This document shows positions 1 through 5,334 of a stretch of DNA of 5,861 bases, one piece after another (position 1 is the first letter of the stretch; each line of letters begins with the position of its first letter). The notes beneath the pieces are model-generated. The model made no database searches, was not told the DNA's origin, and saw only the letters and a program-made list of their open reading frames with translations. Both the position numbers and the translations under genes were made by a program. Origin of the DNA: Candidatus Methanophagales archaeon (GTDB lineage: Archaea > Halobacteriota > Syntropharchaeia > Alkanophagales > Methanospirareceae); contig JAUWVD010000082.1 of assembly GCA_030617585.1 (NCBI GenBank), positions 1-5,861 of the forward strand, written 5' to 3'.

Positions 1-1394
1 CTTGTCACCATCTCCACAGCTCTACCGCCGTGCTCGCTTCTTCTCGGCCGCACATCAACAAGAATGGGCATCTCTATGCTTGGACTAGAAAGCAGAGCAA
101 CACCTAGAGGTACTCGCTTAATTTCCTCCTCCATCTCACTGCTCATGAATTCCAGGCCTCTGCTCAACGCCCGGATGTCATTGGCATTTGTAACACGGAG
201 TATAATCTGCGTATTACACTGTGAAATAACGTTTTTATCCACACGAGCAGGTCTTTGCGAGATGACCAGCATACCGAGCCCGAATTTCCGGCCTTCCGAT
301 GCGATAGTACGCATAATATTTGAGCTGACTGCTTTTTCAAATCCGCGCTCAGGACAGAAGTTATGTGCCTCCTCGACAACGAGCATAAAAGGTGGTATCT
401 TATCCATCTTCCGCCCTTCGAATACCTCTTTGCAGATACGATAAACGATCAACTGCTGTAATTTCGGATCTGCGCCTTTCATATCTACTATTGCTGCTTG
501 ACCCACCTTTACCAGGTCTTCTATACGCGTGGGGCTGTCGGACAGTATACCGGTCTCGCGGATCCTTTCCAGGTAGTGGACCATTCTCCACTTAGCACTG
601 CTTTTGCTCTCGACTACCTTCTTTATAATGTCCTCAATAGTATAAAACTCCTTCTTCGACTTTATATCATTTATACACTGGTATAAAACACCCAATTGGG
701 CATCCGATAGTGGGAACAAGTCATATAACTCACTCACGCTTAGATTTATCCCATCTATACGGAATAACTTATCAGCTTCGGGATTTATAGAGAAATTCGC
801 GGGTGTATAAACAACGACTTTAGAGGCGTATCCTTTAGGTGAGATACCCAACTTTTCCAACTGCTTCCGCTCATCTTCATTTCGGTTCTCGTATTTCAGC
901 GATAGATATTCGCCATGAGGGTCAATGATAAGCAAGGGCACGTTCTTTTCAAGAAGCTCCTCTATCAGCACGCCCGAAGTGTATGATTTACCACTGCCTG
1001 TCTTCGCCAATATGCTACAATGTTTCTGGATAAGTTCCTCCTTTCTCAGATACACCGGTATATTGCGCCCCTCTAGCGCACCCAAGTGTATTCCACCCGA
1101 TTTCAGTCCCAGGGAGTCCATGATGAACGTTTGATCTGCATTGAAGACCTTCACATCGCGTGCTAAAGTGCTCTTCGGCTGCTTTAAAAACCCTCTGGCG
1201 TCTTTATAGCCTAGAATCTCCGCGGTTGCCATCTTCTTATCTGCATCCACTATAGACAGCACTCGCCCCAGTATCCACCCGTCCAATTCGCTCCAGATTT
1301 TTATGTACTCGTTTCGCCTCACATCGCCTGTAACGATAAAATCGAATTCATGCAGACCCACTTCGCCTGAGATTGTACCTACTACTTTATACAT
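1..1394 (-). CDS. herA: HerA DNA translocase/helicase (C-terminal end cut by window edge)
   Basis: This is a hexameric HerA/FtsK-superfamily ATPase. In archaea it works with the nuclease NurA and with Mre11-Rad50 to resect DNA double-strand ends for homologous recombination. I translated 464 residues by hand. The N-terminal ~110 residues fit a HAS-barrel. The Walker A motif AKTGSGKS lies at about 130-137, and Walker B MLVVEEAHNF at 337-346 has tandem glutamates. The sensor-like ISQRP is at about 378-382, and the family's late RxxHGG-type motif (VRPRRSEHGG) is at 448-457. HerA is usually about 480-570 residues, so only the C-terminal tail is missing beyond the left edge. The start is well fixed: ATG at 1394 is preceded by an in-frame TAG at 1401-1403 with no other start between. 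No clear Shine-Dalgarno site is seen, so a short-leader or leaderless mRNA is likely. A gap of about 160 nt and a terminator-like element separate it from rps8e, which suggests its own promoter. No nurA, mre11 or rad50 is visible here. Confidence 0.95.
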   Translation of the reverse strand, partial: MYKVVGTISGEVGLHEFDFIVTGDVRRNEYIKIWSELDGWILGRVLSIVDADKKMATAEILGYKDARGFLKQPKSTLARDVKVFNADQTFIMDSLGLKSGGIHLGALEGRNIPVYLRKEELIQKHCSILAKTGSGKSYTSGVLIEELLEKNVPLLIIDPHGEYLSLKYENRNEDERKQLEKLGISPKGYASKVVVYTPANFSINPEADKLFRIDGINLSVSELYDLFPLSDAQLGVLYQCINDIKSKKEFYTIEDIIKKVVESKSSAKWRMVHYLERIRETGILSDSPTRIEDLVKVGQAAIVDMKGADPKLQQLIVYRICKEVFEGRKMDKIPPFMLVVEEAHNFCPERGFEKAVSSNIMRTIASEGRKFGLGMLVISQRPARVDKNVISQCNTQIILRVTNANDIRALSRGLEFMSSEMEEEIKRVPLGVALLSSPSIEMPILVDVRPRRSEHGGRAVEMVT

Positions 1395-1411
1395 CTTGTG
1401 CTATCTCGTTG

Positions 1412-1440
1412 TATATAAAGTATAACTTCTACCTATAAAT
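1412..1440 (-). promoter_or_regulatory. Candidate archaeal promoter (two TATA-like boxes) for herA
   Basis: Read on the minus strand, TTTATATA at 1419-1412 matches the archaeal box A consensus. A second AT-rich box, ATTTATAG at 1440-1433, is preceded by TTAAA, which could act as a BRE. With the usual spacing of about 26 bp from TATA centre to start site, the distal box would start transcription near 1410 and leave a leader of about 15 nt. The proximal box would start it at or just inside the ATG at 1394, giving a leaderless message. The sequence does not decide which is used. Confidence 0.5.
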
Positions 1441-1449
1441 TTAATTTAG

Positions 1450-1505
1450 GACACGGATTTACACAGATTTAATTTCTTCTGCGTTAATCAGTGTTAATCG
1501 GTGTC
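1450..1505. repeat. Imperfect inverted repeat built from decamers (REP/MITE-like)
   Basis: The 22-nt arms 1450-1471 and 1484-1505 pair at 18 of 22 positions around a 12-nt spacer. Each arm is itself two tandem decamers: ACACGGATTT then ACACAGATTT on the left, with near-complementary TTAATCAGTG and TTAATCGGTG on the right. The four mismatches fall at positions 6, 11, 16 and 21, exactly five bases apart. It lies between the rps8e terminator-like hairpin and the herA promoter. From memory, similar ACACGGATT-type palindromes recur in many prokaryotic genomes, but I cannot check the copy number here. It could be a small mobile or REP-type element, or a transcriptional boundary. Confidence 0.7.
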
Positions 1506-1514
1506 AATAATTTA

Positions 1515-1554
1515 TTTTGTTTTGTTCTCTGCCATCAAAACAAAAGAAAAGAAA
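1515..1554 (-). terminator. T-rich terminator-like element after rps8e
   Basis: Immediately after the rps8e stop the minus strand reads a pyrimidine-rich run, TTTCTTTTCTTTTG, and continues into a 10-bp perfect inverted repeat. The arms are TTTTGTTTTG at 1515-1524 and its complement at 1536-1545, with an 11-nt loop. The stem is weak, with two G-C pairs. T-rich tracts are what archaeal RNA polymerase mainly needs for intrinsic termination, so this is a plausible end for the operon. No experimental support is possible from sequence alone. Confidence 0.5.
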
Positions 1555-1929
1555 TCAAATCAACTTCGCATTCACTATTCCGTCCTGACCGGGTCTGTTG
1601 GTAACTACCGCATCACCAAGTTCTGTCTCTATAACGGCTCCTTTTGTGGTTATATTTCGCCTTGCGAAGAACGGATTTGCAAGATTCTTCTTCACAGTTA
1701 TTATCTTAGCCTCTTTTGTGGTTCCACTTTTCATGTCTGTAACATTTGCAAATTCACATCTGAGCAACCGCATTTTCACGCTGCCGCCTCTTGCTACGAT
1801 CTTCCTTCTTCGTGTCTCGCCGATAGTAGTATCTGCTGGCGGCCGGCCAGCCTCATACGCTCGCTTTTTACGGTGACGGTGAAGTCTACCGCCCGAACAT
1901 TTCCGTCTTGATTTCCCTTGCCATCTCAT
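1555..1929 (-). CDS. rps8e: 30S ribosomal protein S8e
   Basis: This is a small-subunit ribosomal protein of the archaeal/eukaryotic S8e (eS8) family that binds 16S rRNA. The 124-residue length matches archaeal S8e, usually about 125-130. Family landmarks are visible. The basic N-terminus MRWQGKSRRK is followed by GGRLHRHRKKRAYEAGRPP at about 14-32. After it come TIGETRRRKIVARGG, the central EFANVTD, KEAKIITVKKNLANP and the highly conserved C-terminal VTNRPGQDGIVNA. The start is 3 nt after the Zn-ribbon stop, and the upstream AGGA within that gene's end is a weak ribosome-binding signal, so translational coupling is likely. It is the last gene before a T-rich terminator-like tract. Nothing looks truncated or altered. 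Confidence 0.97.
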   Translation of the reverse strand: MRWQGKSRRKCSGGRLHRHRKKRAYEAGRPPADTTIGETRRRKIVARGGSVKMRLLRCEFANVTDMKSGTTKEAKIITVKKNLANPFFARRNITTKGAVIETELGDAVVTNRPGQDGIVNAKLI

Positions 1930-1932
1930 TTT

Positions 1933-2094
1933 CTACGGTCCTACAAAACCACATTCTTCACACGTATATAAATTACTTTGCTTCCTACACTTAGCACATC
2001 TTCCTATCTCTACTTTCCCACATTTAGGGCAGGGGAAAACTGTAAATCCCTTCTCCTGTAATTTTACTCCGCAGGACGTGCAATACTCTATCAT
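1933..2094 (-). CDS. Small archaeal Zn-ribbon protein, four CxxC knuckles (COG2888/HVO_2753-like)
   Basis: This 53-residue protein has eight cysteines arranged as four CxxC knuckles: C5/C8, C22/C25, C33/C36 and C45/C48. It ends in the family's typical CGFVGP. That pattern fits the small archaeal zinc-finger family COG2888, described as a predicted Zn-ribbon RNA-binding protein with a translation function. From memory, the haloarchaeal member HVO_2753 binds two zinc ions. The molecular role is still poorly defined. The start at ATG 2094 is supported by a strong Shine-Dalgarno AGGAGAGG 8 nt upstream. The alternative ATG at 2099 hits TGA after one further codon. The first 71 nt overlap the 3' end of the tsaC/sua5 gene in another frame, and rps8e begins 3 nt after the stop. 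Its place between tRNA-modification and ribosomal protein genes supports a translation role. Confidence 0.9.
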   Translation of the reverse strand: MIEYCTSCGVKLQEKGFTVFPCPKCGKVEIGRCAKCRKQSNLYTCEECGFVGP

Positions 2095-2674
2095 AACATG
2101 CGCCTCTCCTTTTTATTTTTATCTTCGCCTTTCCTTCATTCGCCGTCGTCATGTCCACCACGGTAGACGGCATACTATACTTACACTTAGTACCATGTAT
2201 AATAATATCTACTAAAAATTCTAGTTCCACTTCTTCTACGCATGTCGGTGGAGTTCTACCGGATACATTCGCACTTGTTGCGGTTATGGGGCCGGTCTCT
2301 TCTATTATCCGGGTTGCAATTTCGTTATCCGGGAATCGGACGCCAAGAACATCTGATTCTGCAGTTAAAAGTGCGGGCACAATTTCTTTCTTCTTCAACA
2401 ATACCGTAACCGGTCCTGGTAGCAGTGCGAAAAGGATTTCGGATATTCCGGGATCGGTATAGGCGACTTTGTGCAGCATCTCGAATGATGAAACCGCGAC
2501 GGAGATGGGCTGTGAAACATCTCTACGTTTTAGTCTATATACTTCCCGTACTGCTGTTTCTGATAACGCATCGGCGCCTAAGCCGTATACCGTTTCTGTT
2601 GGGTAGACAATAGTGCCACCGCGTTTTATTATGGCTATTGCAGCTCGTATTTGGGATTCTATATCGCTTCTCAT
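2024..2674 (-). CDS. tsaC: L-threonylcarbamoyladenylate synthase (TsaC/Sua5, YrdC domain)
   Basis: This enzyme makes threonylcarbamoyl-AMP from threonine, bicarbonate and ATP, the first step of t6A37 modification of ANN-decoding tRNAs. In archaea the KEOPS complex completes the reaction. The 216 residues carry the YrdC fold motifs: [12 protein letters not shown] at 25-36, the basic [11 protein letters not shown] at 49-59, PGPVTVLL at about 86-93, GVRFPDN at 111-117, TATSANVSG at 131-139 and PSTVVD at 169-174. The extra C-terminal Sua5 domain is absent, so it is a short TsaC-like form. The start ATG at 2674 is 17 nt after the pelota stop, with no strong Shine-Dalgarno site. After the usual terminal KRRGA (188-192) it runs on for 24 residues and overlaps the Zn-ribbon gene by 71 nt. 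The first part of this tail (YDRVLHVL) resembles the helix ending many YrdC proteins, while the last dozen residues look lineage-specific. Confidence 0.93.
   Translation of the reverse strand: MRSDIESQIRAAIAIIKRGGTIVYPTETVYGLGADALSETAVREVYRLKRRDVSQPISVAVSSFEMLHKVAYTDPGISEILFALLPGPVTVLLKKKEIVPALLTAESDVLGVRFPDNEIATRIIEETGPITATSANVSGRTPPTCVEEVELEFLVDIIIHGTKCKYSMPSTVVDMTTANEGKAKIKIKRRGACYDRVLHVLRSKITGEGIYSFPLP
2103..2110 (-). promoter_or_regulatory. Strong Shine-Dalgarno site for the Zn-ribbon gene
   Basis: AGGAGAGG on the minus strand lies 8 nt before the ATG at 2094. It sits inside the tsaC/sua5 coding region, where it encodes part of the Arg-Arg-Gly stretch. It fixes the start of this small gene and shows that ribosomes initiate there within the upstream gene. 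Confidence 0.8.
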
Positions 2675-2691
2675 ATTCTTTATAGTACTTG

Positions 2692-3819
2692 TTAAATCGG
2701 AAACCTCAAGAGTGCAGCAACTCCCCCCAGCCCTTTAAGCCTATTCCCAGGCTCGAACTCTGTACTGAACACCACTATTGTCCCCCTTTCCCGTTCCACC
2801 ATCTCAAGCAACCTTTCTATCTCCTCTCTCCCTTCGCCCTTAGCCTTTAGCCCTTTGCCCCTCTCCCCCGGCCCTTCTCCCTCCACCATCTCAGGTACCA
2901 TAAGCTTCTCATCGCAGACCATAAGGGACTCTATGGCGCCATATTCCAACGCCTTTTTTACTTCTTCCGTGCCATACACTGCCTTTCCGCCCTCATCTTT
3001 GCTTATCTCCGCCATTAACTGGTCCATCAGGGTAACTTCCCGTGTCAGCCGCTGCTCTTTTCTTAGCTGTTCCACCGCGCCCCTTTTCAATACTTCTATG
3101 AACCCTGACACCCCGATTGAAGACGTCGGCACTATTCTTGCTTGTGTCGCTAATTCACGATCTTTAGCCTTCACGAACGATAAGAAATCGTCCTTTATGA
3201 AGCCCGGACCCGCAATGATTATTGCTTCTGCATCTAATGACAGAAACGAGTTTTTCAAGTGCTTCAACACGTCCTCGAAGAAAACCGTCTTGTTACTGCC
3301 ACCATCGCCTTTACCAGAACCATATCGAACGGAAAAGAGCTCATCCACTCCATATTGCCGTACTATACCAGCAACTGCTTCTCCGTCCTCTATTGTAGCT
3401 ATTATTACGTCCGGCGAGTCAACGGCTTTCTCAGCCTCTCGCAACCGCTTCAACTGATGCTCTTTCCAGTCCTTCAAGATGGAAAGCTGTACACCCGGCT
3501 CGATGTTAAAGGTATGATAAGACCCCAACTCGGTATCCAGCCCTTCCTCAATCACGCCTTTTATACGCAACCTGCGAGAGAATTTATGGAATTCTATTCT
3601 TTCTACCCTCATGCCCAACCTAATCGGTTTCTTTTCTATTTTGTCTGGTCTGACCTTATCAGTCGCAGCGTCTATCCGCCTATATGTAAGAGAATAGACA
3701 AGGTCACCGCCTTCTATCACATGCTTAAGATGCCATAAGTCGTCTAACGACTCAGGAACCAGAGCTATTTCTCCGGTGGGCTTCCGGCCCCCCTTTATCT
3801 TCCGCTTTAAGATTTTCAT
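2692..3819 (-). CDS. pelA: Pelota (Dom34/aPelota) ribosome-rescue factor with a repeat-derived insertion
   Basis: Archaeal Pelota is an eRF1 paralogue lacking the GGQ loop. It enters the empty A site of stalled ribosomes with the GTPase aEF1A and hands over to ABCE1 for subunit splitting in no-go and non-stop rescue. The 375 residues show the three-domain plan. The basic N-terminal Sm-like domain is at about 1-130, with PESLDDLWHL at 22-31. The central domain is at about 135-265, with ATIEDGEAVAGIV, GPGFIKDDF at 204-212 and a VPTSSIGVSGF stretch. The eL30-like C-terminal domain starts at about 270, with YGTEEVKKALEYGAIESLM at 282-300, and ends in the typical GLGGVAALLRFPI. No GGQ is present, as expected. 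The oddity is a Gly/Lys/Glu-rich insertion at about 310-331, encoded by heptanucleotide repeats and sitting in a loop of the C-terminal domain. It lengthens the protein relative to the roughly 350 residues usual for archaea. The start is 1 nt after the ABC ATPase stop, with no Shine-Dalgarno site, which suggests translational coupling. Confidence 0.95.
   Translation of the reverse strand: MKILKRKIKGGRKPTGEIALVPESLDDLWHLKHVIEGGDLVYSLTYRRIDAATDKVRPDKIEKKPIRLGMRVERIEFHKFSRRLRIKGVIEEGLDTELGSYHTFNIEPGVQLSILKDWKEHQLKRLREAEKAVDSPDVIIATIEDGEAVAGIVRQYGVDELFSVRYGSGKGDGGSNKTVFFEDVLKHLKNSFLSLDAEAIIIAGPGFIKDDFLSFVKAKDRELATQARIVPTSSIGVSGFIEVLKRGAVEQLRKEQRLTREVTLMDQLMAEISKDEGGKAVYGTEEVKKALEYGAIESLMVCDEKLMVPEMVEGEGPGERGKGLKAKGEGREEIERLLEMVERERGTIVVFSTEFEPGNRLKGLGGVAALLRFPI
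2827..2882. repeat. Heptanucleotide tandem repeat within pelota (eight units, consensus T-N-N-CCCT)
   Basis: Eight consecutive 7-nt units on the plus strand fit the pattern TNNCCCT. The first and the last unit are both TCTCCCT, and intermediate units include TCGCCCT, TAGCCCT and TTGCCCC. Units differ from one another by one to three bases. Because three heptamers make 21 nt, the coding strand reads a 7-residue repeat: GEGPGER, GKGLKAK and GEGREEI, each with a G-charged-G core. The 56-nt array together with its flanks leaves the frame open. Heptamer families of CCCCTAG/CCCTTGC type are known as short tandem repeats in other microbial genomes, and this appears to be such an element inside a conserved gene. 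Confidence 0.75.
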
Positions 3820-3820
3820 A

Positions 3821-4591
3821 TTATTCTAATTTTTTATAACCGAAAAGTTCTCTTATATACTTCTCTAATTCCTTAATTCGTTTGTCATCGCGGTTTCGTG
3901 GTCTATTAAGTGACACTTTCAGCACTTCCTTTACCTTTGTCGGACGGTCGGATAGCACAATTATGCGATCTGCCATGTAAATAGCTTCCAGCGGGTCATG
4001 AGTAACGAAAATAGCGGTCATATCCCTCTCCTTCCAGATCCTCAGTATCTCATCCTGCAAATCCTCCCGTGTTCGTAAGTCCAAGCCGGTAAGGGGCTCA
4101 TCCATAAGTAATATGCTCGGCTCTGTTACTAGCGCTCTTGCAAGTGCAGCCCTCTGTTTCATCCCTCCACTTAACTCGTGTGGAAATGCATCTCCGAAAT
4201 CCGACAGTCCTACCATCGAAAGTGCCTTGCTCACAACTGCTTCATCCCTATCGCTAACTCTACCCCTTTTTAACTCAAGAGCGAGTTTCACATTCTCTTC
4301 CACTGTTCTCCAGTAGAGCAGTCTCGGCTCCTGGAAGACTACGCTTAGATCGTTGAGGTAACCATCTGTTATTAGCTCATTACCGTGAATGAAAATTCTA
4401 CCTTCGTCCAGGTATGCAAGCTGCGCTATTATGCGAAGGATTGTTGTCTTGCCACAGCCCGAAGGACCCAATGCGCAAATGAATTCGCCCTGGCATATAT
4501 CGAAACTGACATCATCCAATACAACAAGAGCGCCAAAACGCTTATGCAGTCCCTCAATTCTTAACACTTCTTTTCCCTTCACCTCTTCCAT
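3821..4591 (-). CDS. ABC transporter ATP-binding protein, nitrate/sulfonate/taurine family (SsuB/TauB-like)
   Basis: This is the cytoplasmic ATPase that powers the importer encoded just upstream. From the chosen start the protein has 256 residues, normal for SsuB/TauB. All nucleotide-binding motifs are intact: Walker A GPSGCGKT at 42-49, Q-loop Q87 in VVFQEPRLLYW, signature LSGGMKQR at 140-147, Walker B ILLMDEP with catalytic Glu165, the D-loop LTGLD, and switch His198 in VTHDPLEA. The reading frame stays open 27 codons further upstream to 4672. ATG 4591 is preferred because GGAGGT lies 10 nt before it, the family N-terminus (EVLRIEGLHKRF) follows shortly, and the permease overlap is then only 13 nt. 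The WRTVEENV stretch after the Q-loop is typical of this family. The substrate cannot be told from the ATPase. The gene ends 1 nt before pelota. Confidence 0.93.
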   Translation of the reverse strand: MEEVKGKEVLRIEGLHKRFGALVVLDDVSFDICQGEFICALGPSGCGKTTILRIIAQLAYLDEGRIFIHGNELITDGYLNDLSVVFQEPRLLYWRTVEENVKLALELKRGRVSDRDEAVVSKALSMVGLSDFGDAFPHELSGGMKQRAALARALVTEPSILLMDEPLTGLDLRTREDLQDEILRIWKERDMTAIFVTHDPLEAIYMADRIIVLSDRPTKVKEVLKVSLNRPRNRDDKRIKELEKYIRELFGYKKLE

Positions 4592-5328
4592 CGCCTCATA
4601 TACCTCCTGTCTATGTAGTTGAACAGACCATAATCGAACACAATGATGATTATTGCACAACAGAGTGTCCATGCGAATACGTACTCTATCGCATAGACTT
4701 CATAGGAGATCCATAGCATGTAACCTATCCCACACGCAGCGCCAAAGACCTCGCCTAGTATAACTACCTTCCACGCAACTTCAAATGAGGTCTTAAATGC
4801 AGAGAAGGCATAAGGGTAAAGCATAGGCATTATTACCTTTCGCAATATTCGCAGCCGATTTCTTGTACATGTATGCGCCATCTCAATTAGAGTTTCGTCC
4901 AGCTCTTTTACGCCCTCCCATATATTTATTATGAAGAACGGAATGACCGCTGTCGAAATAGCCAATATGGGTGTCACATCCGATAGCCCAAACCAGACAA
5001 CAAAGACCAGAACCCAACAAAGCGCAGGAATAGATTCAAATAACGGATACACCACCGACCTGACTGCGTATTCGGCCATCTTGCTGTATCTCGGTAATAT
5101 TCCACACAAAGCACCCACACATGAGCCGAAAAGGGTCCCAATGAAGACTCGGTAGCAGGTCACACCTATTTGATACCAGCCATCTTGTGTAGCTAAGATA
5201 GAAAAGAATGCGTATACAGTCTCTATCGGACCCGGAAACAATGGCGAATTGTAATATCCTGAAATGACAAACCAGAGAACGAAAAAGGTAGATATGGCGA
5301 AAAACGAATAAAATATTTTTGCTCTCAT
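4579..5328 (-). CDS. ABC transporter permease, SsuC/TauC-like (BPD_transp_1 family)
   Basis: This is the integral membrane subunit of the importer, presumably acting as a homodimer with the downstream ATPase. The 249 residues match the family length of about 250-260. Hydrophobic segments that look membrane-spanning lie at about 4-24, 60-79, 101-115, 118-137, 175-195 and 214-236. Family landmarks are SPLFPGPIETVYAFF near 28-42, LFESIPALCWVLVFVVWFGL at 96-115, and GEVFGAACGIGYML at 192-205. The cytoplasmic EAA loop that docks on the ATPase is EMAHTCTRNRLRILRKVIMP at 149-168. The usual glycine of the EAA motif appears to be Thr155, a mild departure. The start ATG 5328 lies 6 nt after the binding-protein stop and has no strong Shine-Dalgarno site. 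The 3' end overlaps the ATPase gene by 13 nt. Confidence 0.92.
   Translation of the reverse strand: MRAKIFYSFFAISTFFVLWFVISGYYNSPLFPGPIETVYAFFSILATQDGWYQIGVTCYRVFIGTLFGSCVGALCGILPRYSKMAEYAVRSVVYPLFESIPALCWVLVFVVWFGLSDVTPILAISTAVIPFFIINIWEGVKELDETLIEMAHTCTRNRLRILRKVIMPMLYPYAFSAFKTSFEVAWKVVILGEVFGAACGIGYMLWISYEVYAIEYVFAWTLCCAIIIIVFDYGLFNYIDRRYMRRWKR
4602..4607 (-). promoter_or_regulatory. Shine-Dalgarno GGAGGT deciding the ABC ATPase start
   Basis: GGAGGT on the minus strand lies 10 nt before ATG 4591, inside the end of the permease gene. It is the reason for choosing this start over the in-frame ATG at 4672, which would give a 27-residue N-terminal extension atypical of the family. Confidence 0.75.
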
Positions 5329-5334
5329 CGTCAG

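Noticed and set aside
64..444. 126-residue plus-strand open frame
   Set aside because: It is antisense to herA across the Walker B region. The minus-strand product is unmistakably HerA.
1395..1554. Possible tRNA or other structured RNA in the intergenic gap
   Set aside because: No cloverleaf, T-loop or box C/D pattern is visible. The gap is explained by a T-rich hairpin, the inverted repeat and TATA-like boxes.
1598..1876. Plus-strand frame with hydrophobic stretches opposite rps8e
   Set aside because: It is a shadow of the S8e gene. The hydrophobic look comes from reading the antisense of Lys/Arg/Glu codons.
2827..2882. CRISPR-like array
   Set aside because: The units are 7 nt with no spacers and lie inside a coding region. 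It is a simple tandem repeat.
2855..3457. 200-residue plus-strand open frame
   Set aside because: It lies wholly antisense to pelota, whose protein has clear family motifs throughout. The antisense product is Ser/Pro-rich with no recognisable domain.
3259..3738. 159-residue plus-strand open frame
   Set aside because: It is antisense to pelota, has no recognisable motif and overlaps the other antisense frame.
3831..3840. TATA-like TTATAAAAA just before pelota
   Set aside because: It encodes the Tyr-Lys-Lys end of the ATPase and lies too close to the pelota ATG for normal archaeal spacing, so I do not call it a promoter.
4592..4672. Upstream in-frame start for the ABC ATPase, giving a 27-residue extension
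   Set aside because: It would overlap the permease by 94 nt, has no family-like sequence, and the good Shine-Dalgarno sits before ATG 4591.
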